From NCBI RefSeq assembly GCF_027595985.1, contig NC_073302.1:11056390-11120389 (forward strand): a DNA stretch of 64,000 nt, given 5' to 3'. The position numbers and the translations under genes are program-made. Shown piece by piece: positions 12,151-24,122 of this stretch. The notes beneath the pieces were generated by a model. It saw only the letters and a program-made list of their open reading frames with translations, made no database searches and was not told the DNA's origin. The DNA is from Sorex araneus (taxonomy: Eukaryota; Chordata; Mammalia; Eulipotyphla; Soricidae). The stretch's first letter is position 1; every line of letters begins with the position of its first letter.

Positions 12151-13467
12151 ATTGTCCTCAACAGAGCTGGTAAGAAAATTATGTGAAAGTCACACCCATG
12201 GCATTACAATAAGCTTATAATATCTGCCTCAAAAATCAAAGCAATTATTGAGTCCAGCCAACTCTAGTTTCTCAGAAGAGAAGTTGCAGCCAATATTTGT
12301 GCTTTATGACACCCGCTTTGTCCTCATTACATGCTCCAGACCCAATCCCTGGTTCCTGCCTGATTCCTACATTTCTATTCTACATCCAACATTATGCCTC
12401 CTACTTGAATCTGTGGAGAGAGTGGAACCTACATTCTGATCCCAGGACCCTCTTTCCCTTCTGGGCCCAGGAGGTGGTGGTGATGCCCCATTGTACCACC
12501 ATCTCAGACATTTTCCAAACAGCTGGAAAGTCCTGTTACCCAGCCACCACTGACTAAGGACTAAGTCTCTCTAGAAATCCTAGAGCCTTGACTTTTCAGG
12601 AACAAAAAATCAGAATGTCTTCCATGGCAAGAGATTCTACTATACAACTGGTAACTTCAAGTACCCTTATTTCTATTTCCTGATGGTTCATTCAACACAC
12701 TCACCAGGTGTCTCGGGGCCCTGCCCACTGCCTCTATCTGGACATACTCAGCTCCATACATATTTAGGAATTTTTCCTTATGACAAAGGGTAACTGGAGA
12801 GCATTAAGTTTTTTTCTCGTGAAATATTTCTGGGTTCATAGACTACATGAAAAACATTAAACATTAATCTACCTTGCACCATTCATAGGGGGAAACGTTC
12901 ACAGTGATTGTTCACTGTGATTGTTCTTCTCAACGTAAAAGAGAAAATATAAGGTTTCTAGAAACAAAATAAATGACTGCTACTGTCCTAGAGGCAAGCA
13001 ATAAGTTATTAACTGGGCATGACCTTCTAAACTAATGTGACTGACTACATCAAAGACTTTAGTCCAAAGCATACAATTTATTACAAAAGGTTAAAAAGCA
13101 CATCAGAGTGGGGAATAATATTTGAAAATGCAACCAAAATTAAAAAAAAACCTCTTCTACAGAATATACAGAGATCCAGTAAGTCAGTAGAAAATAGGAC
13201 ATTTACCCACAAACTTTAAAAAATAAGAGAGAAAATGCAAACAACTTTCATCTGAAGGGAGTTCAAGGTACAACAAAACATTCACCATAGATGCTAAAAA
13301 TAAAGCCGAAAAGTACAAAATATAGTCAAGAAAAAAAAGTCTTAACGGTAATGAGTGCCTCAGGAAGTGTTACTCAGACAGAACCAATATGATTAACAGT
13401 CACACATCTATCACTTCACACAGTTCTCTTTTTTATGTGTGAGATAACAATTAAGATCTATTTAGCA
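12151..13467. other. Unassigned AT-rich sequence
   Basis: No gene or clear repeat is recognised. Small open frames at 12248-12557 and 13037-13219 carry no known motif. Confidence 0.45.
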
Positions 13468-13648
13468 GGGGCCAGAGAGATAGTCCACCAGATAGGACAC
13501 TTGCCTTGCACCCACTCCCAGATTCAATCCCAGATTCAGTTCAACTAGCCCAGATTCAACCCATGGCACCTCATACAGTCCCCCAAGCCCTGGCAGGAGA
13601 GATCCTGAGCACAGATCTGGGTTTGGCACAAAAAAATAAATAAAATCA
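13468..13648 (+). mobile_element. Short SINE with internal duplication
   Basis: The head is GGGGCCAGAGAGATAGTCCA. The B-box region is expanded: 'CCCAGATTCAA' is repeated about three times. It ends in an AAATAAATAAA tail. Confidence 0.75.
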
Positions 13649-13799
13649 ATTTAAAAAATTTTCAGAGTACAATAGTGTTCATTATGGTCAACGATCCGTG
13701 AGACCTCCAGATCTGATGCATAACTGAAACTACCTGTTAGCCAACTTTCTTCCCATTTTCCCCAGCTCCCAGGCCCTGGCAACTACCTCCAAATGGTTT

Positions 13800-14217
13800 A
13801 ATATTAAAACATTCTCACCACCAACTGTCAACGGAGATATAGAACAGTGGAAACTCTGACAAAATACCAGAACTAAAGTTGATTTAAACACTTTGGAAAA
13901 TTCTTAGGGATTATCTACTTTAAAAATAGCAATACCCTGTGACCAACAAGTCTACTACTCAGTATACATACTTCAAATAAATAAATAAATAATAAATTAA
14001 TAAATAAATTAAAGGCATATATGTTGTCAAGAGACAAGTCCAAAAATATTCACATCAGTTTTATTCATAATAGCTAACACCTGGAAACAAACTACAGGTT
14101 CATTGACAAACAGGAGAGTAAATTGTGACAGCTAGAATTATCTATATCCTACAGAAAGGAACATAAACAAATTACAACTATTTTAACAACATGAATGCAG
14201 CTCAAAGTATAGAGTGA
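13800..14217 (+). mobile_element. Ancient L1 fragment, continuing at 14606-14700
   Basis: It has ORF2-end-like sequence ('TTATTCATAATAGCTAACAC', then a 'CTGGAAACAAACTACAGG' block) and internal (AAAT)n at about 13977-14012. A younger L1 tail is inserted at 14218. Confidence 0.55.
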
Positions 14218-14351
14218 GCTGCTTCAAGAAGGGATCACCAAGCAAAGGGTGCTCGGTGGGCCCACTAGGGATGGGAGATACGAGCTGAAAATGGACTATA
14301 GACTGAACATGATGCCTACTTAATACCTCTGTAGCAAACCACAACACCCAA

Positions 14352-14402
<51 letters not shown>

Positions 14403-14605
14403 AAAAGGGAATGCCCTGCCACAGAGGCGGGGTGGGGTGAAGGGGACAGGGTGAGGGTGGTGGGAGGGATGCTGGGACCATTGGTGGTGGAAAATGGGCA
14501 CTGGTGGAGGGATAAGTACTCGATCATTGTATCACTGAAATGCAAGCATGAAAATTTGTAAGTCTGTAACTTTTATCTCAAGGTGATTGACTAAATAAAA
14601 AAAAT
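14218..14605 (+). mobile_element. L1 3'UTR fragment with (GA)n
   Basis: The young-type L1 3'UTR carries an expanded (GA)n at 14357-14398, G-rich runs and the 'GGGCACTGGTGGAGGGAT' block. An imperfect ATAGAGTGA-like duplication flanks it. Confidence 0.85.
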
Positions 14606-14719
14606 AGAGAGTGAAAGAAGACAGATACAAAAGAGGACATATTATGTGATTTAGTTAAAGACATATGAATTTCATACAACCCAGTTGTGGCACTTCTGAA
14701 TATTCACTGTAAAAATGCA

Positions 14720-15126
14720 AAAACACGCTGGCAAAACTGGACAGCTACATGCAACCTCTACCTAACACCATACACAAAAGTCAGATCAAAATGGATTAAA
14801 GACCTCAACATCAGACCAGAATCCATCAGGTACATTGAAGACAAGACCAACAAAACCCTCCGTGACATTGAAGCTAAAGGTATCTTTAAAGAGGACACTC
14901 CACTGGCCAGGCAAGTGGCAACAGAGATAAACAGATGGGACTACCTTAAACTGAGAAGCTTCTCCACCTCAAAAGATACAGTGACCAGAATTCAAAGACA
15001 GTCTACAGAATGGGAAAGGATACTCACCCAATACCCATGGAAAAAGGGTTGATATCAAAGATTTATAAGGCACTGGTTGATCTCTACAAAAACAAAACAT
15101 CCAACCCCATCAGAAAATGGGGTGAT
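14720..15126 (+). mobile_element. L1 ORF2 3' part (left half of split copy)
   Basis: The translation includes 'DLNIRPESIRYIEDK' and 'TEWERILTQYPWKKG', the region just before the cysteine-rich C-terminus of ORF2p. Another L1 splits it at 15127-15963; it resumes at 15979. Confidence 0.88.
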
Positions 15127-15963
15127 CCTTTTGGAAAACAATATGGACAATTCTCAAAAAACTAGAGGCTGAGCTCCCATTTGACCCAGCAATACCACTG
15201 CTGGGAATATATCCCAGAAAAGCCAAAAAGTATAGTCGAAATGACATCTGCCCTTATATGTTCATCGCAGCACTGTTTACAATAGCCAGAATCTGGAAAA
15301 AAAACCGATTGCCCTAGAACAGATGACTAATTGAAGAAACTCTGGTACATCTATACAATGGAATACTATGCAGCTGTTAGAAAGGATGAGGTCATGACGT
15401 TTGCATATAAGTGGATCAGCATGGAAAGTATCATGCTAAGTGAAATGAGTCAGAAAGAGAGAGACAGACATAGAAAGATTGCACTCATCTGTGGAATATA
15501 GAATAATAGACTAGGAGACTAACACCCAAGAATAGTAGAAATAAGTACCAGGAGGTTGTCTCCATGGCTTGGAGGCTGGTCTCTCATTCTGGGCAACTCA
15601 GAGAAGGGAACACCAAGTAAAATGTGGTTGGAGGTCATGTGGGGGATAGATGATGCGGGCCGAATATAGACTAGAGACTGAACACAATGGCCACTCAACA
15701 CCTTTATTGCAAACCACAACACCACATCAGAGAGAGAGAACAAAAGGGAATACCCTGCCATAGTGGCAGTGTGGGGTGGGGGGAGACGGGACTGGGGAGT
15801 GGGGGAGGGATGTTGGGCTTACTGGTGGTGGAGAATGGGCACTGGTGAAGGGATGGGTTATCAAACTTTGTAAGGGAGAAACATGAGCACAAAAATGTAT
15901 AAAAATGTAACTGTACCCTCACGTTGACTCACTAATTAAAAATAAACTATTAATTAAAAAAAA
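15127..15963 (+). mobile_element. L1 3' end inserted within L1
   Basis: A 5'-truncated copy holding the last part of ORF2 and the full 3'UTR with an A-rich end. AGAAAATGGGGTGAT at 15112-15126 is repeated (one change) at 15964-15978. The host and insert are near-identical subfamilies. Confidence 0.92.
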
Positions 15964-15978
15964 AGAAAATGGGGCGAT

Positions 15979-16628
15979 GAAATGAACAGAAACTTTCTCA
16001 AAGAAGAAATCCGAATGGCCAAAAAGCACATGAAAAAATACTCTTTATCCCTAATCATCAGGAAGATGCAGATCAAAACAATGAGATATCATCTCACACC
16101 ACAGAGACTGGCCCACATTCAAAAGACAAAAGCAACCGGTGTTGGCGTGGATGTGGGGAGAAAGGGACTCTCCCTCACTGCTGGTGGGAATGCTGACTAG
16201 TTCAGCCCTTTTGGAAAACAGTATGGACGATTCTCAAAAAATTAGTAATTGAGCTCCCATTTGACCCAACAATACCACTTCTGGGAATATATCCTGGAGA
16301 GGCCAAAATGTATAGTAGAAATGGCATCTGTACTTATATGTTCATTGCAGCACTGTTTACAATAGCCAGAATCTGGAAGAAACCTGAGTGCCCGAGAACA
16401 GATGACTGGCTAAAGAAGCTTTAGTACATCTATACAATGGAATACAATGCAGCTGTTAGAAAAGATGAAGTCATGAAATTTGCATATAGGTGGATCAACA
16501 TGGAAAGTATCATGTTAATCGAAATGAGTCAGAAAGAGAGGAACAGACATAGAAAGATTCCACTTATTTGTAGAATATAAAGTAACAGAATGGGAGACTA
16601 ACACCCAAGAATAGTAGAGATAAGTACC
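15979..16628 (+). mobile_element. L1 ORF2 3' part (right half), lacking a normal 3' end
   Basis: It continues the ORF2 C-terminal region and the first bases of the 3'UTR, then stops abruptly after 'GAGATAAGTACC' with no G-rich segment or A-tail. A later deletion or rearrangement is likely. Confidence 0.8.
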
Positions 16629-17034
16629 ACCTAAGGCCAATAAATGAGCTTATATAGCTGAGCTGGAGGTGGCTTGTGGGTGTGTCTCCCACATACCTAA
16701 CTTTTGGCTGTTTAGTTTCTTGGTAAACTTGGCCCCAAGTTGTTGGGGTCTGGCCAAAGGCACAGCAACAATTTTGGGGTATCTGGAAGTCTGAAGGCAC
16801 CATCAGGTTGCTGATGCACTTCGCCCCACAGGTACAGGTTGACCTGCTGGCAACACCATACCTCCCAAAACAGGTTTTTTAGAGACAGAAATAGGTCTAT
16901 AGTTATATACAGATAATTTAGAATATGTTGACAATTCTACATAAAATCCTTCAATCTCTTCAAACAAATATTGACTGCTAAAAATAAAAATAATAAAAGG
17001 ATTATGTGACATAACATTTATTTGACAACAGTAT
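16629..17034. other. Unassigned sequence
   Basis: Sequence between the broken L1 and the composite retroposon. No gene or familiar repeat is recognised. Confidence 0.45.
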
Positions 17035-17047
17035 AAAGAATAAGAGA

Positions 17048-18092
17048 GGGCTCCGGCCGGCCGGGTTTTCGGCCCGGGCGCCCATGCCCCTGCAGAGCCG
17101 GTGGATGTGGAACAAGCGGGAACCAGAGACAGCTTTAGGAATTGGGGTTCCAGCAACTGCCTGCACCCATGTATGGAGACTGTGAATTAAGCCTTTGCCC
17201 CACGCCGGCTAACGGAGGAAAGAACCTTCCTTCTTGGTCTCTCTCCCCTCCGGGAGAAGGCGTGGTGTCCGACATTTTGTGGGTCCGTTGAGAAGGTACG
17301 AACTTGGTGGCGCGGGAAAAAAAAAAAAAAAATGTGTGCTTTGAACTTGAAACAGCCGCAGGATACAGAGCCAGCCCTAGTCGGGCCCGTGCTCGGCTCC
17401 GGCCGGCCGGGTTTTCGGCCCGGGCGCCCATGCCCCTGCAGAGCCGGTGGATGTGGAACAAGCGGGAACCAGAGACAGCTTTAGGAATTGGTTTCTGGCA
17501 GAATTTTCCCAGGACTTTATACAGAAATCCAAAACCGCGCGGACGCGGCCGCGTCCGCGCGACTTAACATTTATAATTGTCATCAATGTGAAAGGGTTCC
17601 ATTTGAACAGGTCAGACTTGGGGGGGAAACTCCAAATAATAACAGTAAGTTTTTGTTGAAATATTGAAGGTTCTTAATGTAATAGCCACCTCTGGACTAT
17701 GAGCTAAGCAAAAGCCCCACGCTGGCCAACGTGGCGTGGAGTACACCATACTATGAGGCGCAGGAAGGGGGATGAGGGGGAAAAATTAAAAAAAAAAAAA
17801 AAATGGAAAAGGAAAAAGAGAAAAAAAAAAGAGAGAGAGAGAGTTATGTCAACTATAGTGAGTTTTGTGTTGAATTATGGAATGTAATCAAGGTAAAGAA
17901 AAAATGAAGTGAAATTCATTAGTTATACAGTAGGGGGTAGGGGGTGGGGGCGGGGGGTAAACTGGGGTTTCTGGTGGTGGAATTTGGGCACTGGTGAAGG
18001 GATGGGTGTTTGAATATTGTATAACTGACATATAAACCTGAGAACTTTGTAACTTTCCACATGGTGATTTAATAAAAATTAAAAAAAAAAAA
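17048..18092 (+). mobile_element. Composite L1-tailed retroposon, CpG-rich copy
   Basis: Two copies of a GC-rich segment starting CTCCGGCCGGCCGGGTTTTC lie at about 17050 and 17395. Between them is the 'CCCCACGCCGGCTAACGGAG' type monomer. The middle module holds a 24-base perfect GC palindrome at 17537-17560. The 3' module with a G-rich run and 'GGGCACTGGTGAAGGGATGG' ends in AATAAAAATT plus an A-run. AAAGAATAAGAGA is duplicated at 17035-17047 and 18093-18105. Confidence 0.87.
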
Positions 18093-18162
18093 AAAGAATA
18101 AGAGAAAAATCAGAATTGTGCAATTATAAGGTTATTATTTGCTCGGCAAGGAGAACATCTTT

Positions 18163-18413
18163 GAAGAGTAGCACTGTAGCACTGTTGTCCCATTGTTCAT
18201 CAATTTGCTCGAGCGGGCACCAGTAACATCTCCATTGTGTGACTTGTTGTTATTGTTTTTGGCATATCGAATACGCCACGGGGAGCTTACCAGGTTCTGC
18301 CATGCGGGCGGGATACTCTCCATAGCTTGCTGGGCTCTCTGAGAGGGACGGAGGAATTGGACCCGGGTTGGCCGAGTGCAAGGCAAATGCCCTACCTGCT
18401 GTGCTATCACTCC
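18163..18413 (-). mobile_element. Long SINE with RTE-type tail
   Basis: Antisense copy. The (AGTGCTAC)n-like tail and the 'CAATTTGCTCGAGCGGGCAC' RTE segment are at the left; the tRNA-like head (antisense 'TGTGCTATCACTCC') is at the right. Confidence 0.88.
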
Positions 18414-18768
18414 AATTTTCAAGATTGAAAATAACAAAGGTACAATAATTTGTGCTCTCACAGCAAAAATGTTCTGGTAAATTTGAGGCTCTATACAAAA
18501 TTATAGAGGGGAAAGGGTTAATGAGAGTTTCTTCAATATTTATTTGCCACTTATGCTAATTTTAAAGCAACTTTAAACTTTAAAAAACATTTGAGTAACT
18601 ACCAACCTTATCATATACCCTTTATACAGCTTCTGCTAAAATTAAGAAATTAAATAACCCTGGTATCATTCTCATAACTATTAGACAAGAACTGGCACAT
18701 CACTGACATTATCTGTCTTTTCCCTGCCCATAACTTATGCTGATTGTTTATAATTATGTGAATTTAAA
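18414..18768. other. Unassigned AT-rich sequence
   Basis: No gene or repeat is recognised. Confidence 0.45.
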
Positions 18769-18925
18769 GGCTGAAGAGATCTTACAGTGGTTAAGACATT
18801 TGACTTGTGCTTCCCCTGACTGTAGTTCAATTCCTGGCAGAAATTGTGGATCCCTGAGCACCACTAGGAATGAGCCCTGAACACAGAGCCAGAAACAGTC
18901 TCTCAGTCGAGCTGGTTGTGGGGGA
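18769..18925 (+). mobile_element. Diverged short SINE
   Basis: The head is GGCTGAAGAGATCTTACAG. The 'AGTTCAATTCCTGGCAG' B-box region and 'CCCTGAGCACCACTAGGAAT' block are recognisable. Confidence 0.7.
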
Positions 18926-19255
18926 GAAATGTGAGTTTATTTTTAAAATAAATATGAATATTTTTAAAGAAAATGTTTACAAAGATACCTCTGTGATTTG
19001 AACATTTTTGTTCTTTCAGTTAATATTTAATAATTATGCCTACCAGATGCAGGAAATATTTCTTTAGTCCTAAGTGTCTACATTTCTGCAGCTCAAATTG
19101 AAAATACTTTACTGATTCCAAGTTTATTTTCCACTTAAGATATGCTGTTCCAAAAGGACTGGCTAATCTCTTTATCTCTTTAATCAAAGAGTGAACTCCA
19201 ATCAGAGAACACTAGGATGGATCTTTTGAAGAGTAGTCTGAATAACTGAACGTGA
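18926..19255. other. Unassigned AT-rich sequence
   Basis: No gene or repeat is recognised. Confidence 0.45.
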
Positions 19256-19425
19256 AGGCTGGAGCGATAGTACATCGGGTGGAGCACTTGCCTTGCATGC
19301 ACTCAACCCAGGTTCAACCTCCAGCAACCTCTATGGTTCCCCAAGCACTGTCAGGAGTAATTCCTGAAGAGTCAGGAGTAACCCCTGAGTATTGCCAGTG
19401 TGGCAACAAAACCAAAAGTAATAAT
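19256..19425 (+). mobile_element. Short SINE
   Basis: Head 'GGCTGGAGCGATAGTACATC', body 'CCCCAAGCACTGTCAGGAGT', and an end rich in A/C. Confidence 0.8.
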
Positions 19426-20078
19426 AACTGAAAGTGCTATAATCTCTAGAGTAACTATAGATACAGTTCATAAATAGTCAATAGGAGCAATAAAATACAA
19501 TACCAAAAAAAAAAGTCAGTCCAACCAAAGGAAGACCAGAAAGAATAAGCAGAAATACAAAGACCATATTAAAAAAAAAAACACCAAAATGGAAAAGAAG
19601 ATTTAAATTTAAATCCAAAACTATAAATAAATACATAAAAGGTAATTATATTAGCCACCTCATCCCCAGAATCTTAAAAGACAAAAATTAAAAGTCTGGT
19701 TTTTAGAAAAATCCAACTAAATTTTTTTTTTTACAGGAAAGACGCTTTAAACATAAAGGCACCCAGACGATAGCCAACGTAAACACACTGTTCTTTTTAC
19801 TTTTCATTTTCTGCAGACCAGAAATAGCTTGTCATGGACCAACACCAGTCTACAGGCTTACATCTGAGAAGCATTGGCATTGAACAACTCCAAATGTCGG
19901 AGGTAATTAGGAAATCCAGAATTGCAATTTCAAATTGGTTTTTGGCTCTAGTTGGTGAGTGTTTTCTCAGTTCACCTCACCTGTTGGCATTATTTTCTAA
20001 GTACAAATCCTTGTTGAGGCTCTAATTTTTATAGATAATAACGCCAATGGCTGTGATATAGATAAAAAATACTGTATC
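19426..20078. other. Unassigned AT-rich sequence
   Basis: No gene or repeat is recognised, apart from several short A-runs. Confidence 0.45.
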
Positions 20079-20079
20079 A

Positions 20080-20750
20080 CTGTCATCCTGTTGTTCATCA
20101 ATTTGCTTGAGCGGACGCCTGTAACGTCTCTATTCGTCCTGGCCCTGAGATTTTAGCAGCGTCTCCTTACTAGTCCTTCCCAGCAGTGCCACATTGGAGA
20201 CTCTTTCAGGGTCAGGGAAATGAGACCTATCATTATTACTGTTTTGGGCATATAGAATACGCCACAGGGAGCTTGCCAGGCTCTGCTGTGCAGGCAGAAT
20301 ACTCTCAGTAGTTTGCTGGGTTCTCTAAGAGGGAGAAGTAGATTATAAGAGGTCATGCGGGGGCTGGAGCAATAGCACAGTGGGTAGGGTGTTTGCCTTG
20401 CACGTGGCCGACCCGGGTTCAATTCCCAGCATCCCATATGGTCCCCTGAGCATCGCCAGGAGTAATTCCTGAGTGCAAAGCCAGGAGGTAACCCCTGTGC
20501 ATTGGCAGGTGTGACCCAAAAAAAGGAAAAAAAAAATATATATATATATATATGAGGTCATGTGGCCTCTTATAGTCTTTGTTTTAATCTCTGGATCTTG
20601 GCCATTGATGGGATTAAATGGCATGGGGGGCAGTTTCTGGGTGTGACCGCCTAGCTACTGGAAAATGGGGGATCTGGGTGGAGAAGGTCCAGTCCCGATC
20701 CGATCAGGCTTGGAGATCTCAGCCCCCCAGGTCCCGCACACCTGGGTTCC
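20080..20750 (-). mobile_element. RTE-tailed retroposon with non-tRNA head (family Z), interrupted
   Basis: Antisense. From the left it has the RTE-like end ('CAATTTGCTTGAGCGG'), the module containing antisense 'GACTCTTTCAGGGTCAGGG', and the core shared with long SINEs. Beyond a nested SINE (20361-20553) lies a head with 'TGGGTGTGACCGCCTAGCTA', which also heads the plus-strand element at 22832. The right boundary is approximate. Confidence 0.65.
20361..20553 (+). mobile_element. Short A-tailed SINE inside family Z element
   Basis: A near-consensus SINE whose tail runs into (AT)n. GAGGTCATGCGG at 20349-20360 is repeated (one change) at 20554-20565. Confidence 0.92.
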
Positions 20751-21541
20751 TAAGAAATGTAAATTTTTTACATCAATGTGATTACCACAAGTATATCTGA
20801 AGCTGATTCAAAGAAAGCACATGGAATATTTGTTCTTAGAACATCAGACACCAGTAGTCCCCCTAAGAAACTGGTTTATTTTTGTCTTTGGTCACTTGGA
20901 CTCACTGACTGACCAGAAAACTTGGAAGCAAATCTAAGGTCCACCCATAACAAGGGTCATTACAATCCTCATTTTTCAGTCATTCCTGGCTTCGTTTTGT
21001 ATCCCCACCCTGTTATTCTTCTCTAATCTCATTTCAGTTTATCCTATCCTGTATTTTTATATGTTCTTTAAACAAGCCTCTCATTCTCCAGAAATTAAAT
21101 ATATAACTGTAAATAATTTTAAGTCAGAGAAGGAATTCTAACAAAATATACAGACAGATTACTTCTAGTTAGGAGTAGTAGATACTGTTAAAATTCACTT
21201 CTTCATATAGGGTTCCAACTCTCAACTAAAACATGAAACTAAAGTATTCCTTTGTAAGCCTGAAAATATACTTTTAAATTATAAGGTGCAAAATCCCACC
21301 TAATCTTTTGTTGTTTTAAGTGTTGTCCATGTGTATCCATGATGTTTGCACTGCAGTGACTTAACTCCATCTTTGGCAAAAACAAGAGCAAAAATAAACA
21401 AAGAGTATTACATCAAACAAAAATGTTTCCACTCTGTGAGAGAGACTATCATCAAAACAAAAAGACAACCAGACAACCAAGTGAAGAGGAGAAGATACTC
21501 ATAAACAATACATCTGATTTAAAAATTTAATTTAGAAGAAT
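20751..21541. other. Unassigned AT-rich sequence
   Basis: No gene or repeat is recognised. Confidence 0.45.
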
Positions 21542-21551
21542 TTAATGGGGA

Positions 21552-22524
21552 ACCTCGCTAATCATCAGGGAGATGCAAATCAAAAGAACAATGAGCTATC
21601 ATCTCACACCACAGAGACTGGCACACATTCAAAAGAACAAAAGCAACCTGTGTTGGTGTGTATGTGGGGATAAAGGGACTCTCTTTCACTGTTGGTGGGA
21701 ATGCCAACTGGTTCAGCCTTTTTGGAAAATACTATGGGCATTCCTTCAAAAACTGGAAATTGAGCTTCCATATGACCCAGCAATACCACTTCTGGGAATA
21801 TATCACAAGAATGCAAAAAATCACAGCAGAAATGACATCTGCACCTATATGTTCATTGCAGCACTGTTCACAATAGCCAGAATCTGGAAACAACTCAAGG
21901 ACCTGAGAAAAGATGACTGGTTATAGAAACTTTGGTACATCTACACAATGGAATACTATGCACCAGTTGGGAGAGATGAAGTCATGAAATTTGCTTATAA
22001 GTGGATGGTCATAGAGAGTTCATGCTGAGTGAAATGGGTCAGAAACAGAGGGACAGACAGAATGATTGCACTCGTTTGTGGAATATAAAATAACATAATA
22101 TAAGACTGACACCCGAGGACAGTAGACACAAGGGCCAGGAATATTGCTCCATAGTTGGAAGCCTGTCTCATGAGCTTGGGGAGAAGGCAGCTGGGATAGA
22201 GAAGATATCACTAAGTCAATGATGGTTGGAGGGATCACTCGGGATGGGAGATGTGTGCCAAAAGTAGATAAAGGACCAAACATGATGGCCTCTCAGTATC
22301 TGTATTGCAAATCATAATGCCCAAAAGTATAGAGAGAGTATAGGGGAAATTTTCTGCCATAGAGGCAGGGGGAGGGCTGGAAAGTGGGGGGTGGAGGGGA
22401 TACTGAGGACATTGGTGGTGGAGAATGGGCACTGATGGAGTGATGGGTCATTGTATGACTGAAACTCAACATGAAAACTTTGTAACTGTATCTCACAGTG
22501 ATTCAATTAAAAAAATTTTTTTAG
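21552..22524 (+). mobile_element. L1 3' end, 5'-truncated
   Basis: It encodes the ORF2 C-terminal region ('[20 protein letters not shown]') and the complete 3'UTR, ending after GTGATTCAATTAAAAAAA. TTAATGGGGA is duplicated at 21542-21551 and 22525-22534. Confidence 0.92.
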
Positions 22525-22629
22525 TTAATGGGGAGAAGCCAGGATGCAGTTGGGCAATAGAGCACTTGCCTTGTTATGTGAGGGTCTGGTTTCTGTCTCT
22601 GACACTGGGAGGGTAGGTGGAAAATGTGG

Positions 22630-22831
22630 AGAGGACCTGAACAAACAATTCTCTAAAGAAGATACACAGATGCCCAACAGGCATGTGAAGAAAATGTTTA
22701 TCTTCAAGATGGCAGTGAGATATCGCATCAAACCACTGAGAATGATTAACATCCAAAAGACCAGAAACAGTTAAGTGCTGGTGGGGATGTGAGGAAAAGT
22801 AAACCCATATTTACTATTGTTAGGAATGTAA
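22630..22831 (+). mobile_element. Ancient L1 ORF2 end (left half)
   Basis: It contains degraded 'AACAATTCTCTAAAGAAGAT' and 'GTGGGGATGTGAGGAAAAGT', old ORF2-end sequence. It is split by a family Z retroposon and resumes at 23287. Confidence 0.75.
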
Positions 22832-23204
22832 CCATTTTCCAGTAGCTCGGCCGTCACACCCAGGGACTGCCCCCGCCCCAGCGCCGTGTAATCCCACTAA
22901 TGGCCAACATCCAGAGACTATAAATCCAAGATCCCATAAGTGACGTTTTATAACCTAGTTCTCCCTCTGGGAGAAGCTGGCAAGCTACCAAGAGTTTCCT
23001 GCTCACATGGGAGAGCCTTGAAAACTCCCCGTGCGTATTCGTATGCCAAAACCAGTAACAATGATGGGTCTCATTCTCCTGACCCTGAAAGAGCCTCCAA
23101 TGCGGCACCACTGGAAAGGATGAGGAAAGAGAGGCTGCTAACATCTCAGGGCTAGGACAAATGGAGACATTACTGAGACCACTGGAGAAATTTGATGATC
23201 AGCG

Positions 23205-23262
<58 letters not shown>

Positions 23263-23276
23263 AATGATGATGATGA
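22832..23276 (+). mobile_element. RTE-tailed retroposon, family Z, with (GAT)n tail
   Basis: The head is CCATTTTCCAGTAGCTCGGC. It is followed by the 'GAGAAGCTGGCAAGCTACCA' core, a 'CCTGACCCTGAAAGAGCC' module and the RTE-like end 'GACAAATGGAGACATTACTG'. It finishes in (GAT)n at about 23206-23276, with no A-tail. AGGAATGTAA is duplicated at 22822-22831 and 23277-23286. Confidence 0.85.
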
Positions 23277-23286
23277 AGGAATGTAA

Positions 23287-23640
23287 ACTGGTTCAGTCTC
23301 TGTGGAAAACAGTATGAAGATTATCAAAAAAATTCTAAATATCATCCACTTCTAGATATCTATCCAAAGATCATTTTAAAAAATTGCCTAAAAAGAGATG
23401 CATACTAATGTTCATTGCAGTGCTATTTATAATAACCAAGATCTGGAAACAAGCCATGCCCAGTGACAGAGGAGTAGATAAAGAAGTTATGGCATATATA
23501 CACAATGTAATACTACTCTGGTATATGAAAAGATAGTCTTGTTTTTCACTCAACATGAATGGGAGACCGTTCTGTATACTAAGCAGAATACAACAGAAGG
23601 GGAAAAACAAATGCCAGCCAATCTCAGTCATAAGTGATAC
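23287..23640 (+). mobile_element. Ancient L1 ORF2 end (right half)
   Basis: It continues with 'CTGGTTCAGTCTCTGTGGAA' and 'ATAACCAAGATCTGGAAAC'. It is heavily mutated, with no intact frame. Confidence 0.75.
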
Positions 23641-23924
23641 ATACAGAAACAAAGCAAATGAATACAAGCAAAGGAATAAATAAGATCCAATGAAAACAAA
23701 GCCTTACACTCTGAAAACGGACCTGAAATTTCCTGCCTGGGTGGTGAGTGGGGAGAGTCCCATAGGCTATTGTAGAAGAACATTGAACTTCATTGGTAGG
23801 CAAGGTATGATAAAATTGTACACATGATATATACAAACACTTACATTATTTTAAACCAGTGTTATCTTAATAATTTAAACTATCTAAAGGTTAAAAAACT
23901 TAAACCAGAAGAACTAGAATTTTT

Positions 23925-24106
23925 TGGGTTTTTTTTTTTTTTGGTTTTTGGGTCACATCCGGCGATGCACAGGGGTTACTCTGGCTCATGCACTCAGGAA
24001 TTACTCCTGGTGGTGCTCGGGGGACCATATGGGGTGCTGGGATTTGAACCTGGGTCTGCCGCGTGCAAGGCAAACGCCCTACCAGCTGTGTTATCACTCC
24101 AGCCCC
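23925..24106 (-). mobile_element. Short A-tailed SINE
   Basis: The T-run at its left is the antisense tail, and the antisense head 'TCACTCCAGCCCC' is at the right. AAGAACTAGAATTTTT is duplicated at 23909-23924 and 24107-24122. Confidence 0.93.
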
Positions 24107-24122
24107 AAGAACTAGAATTTTT

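Noticed and set aside
23206..23276. (GAT)n as an independent microsatellite or a CRISPR-like array
   Set aside because: It is the tail of an RTE-tailed retroposon bounded by AGGAATGTAA duplications; there are no spacers.
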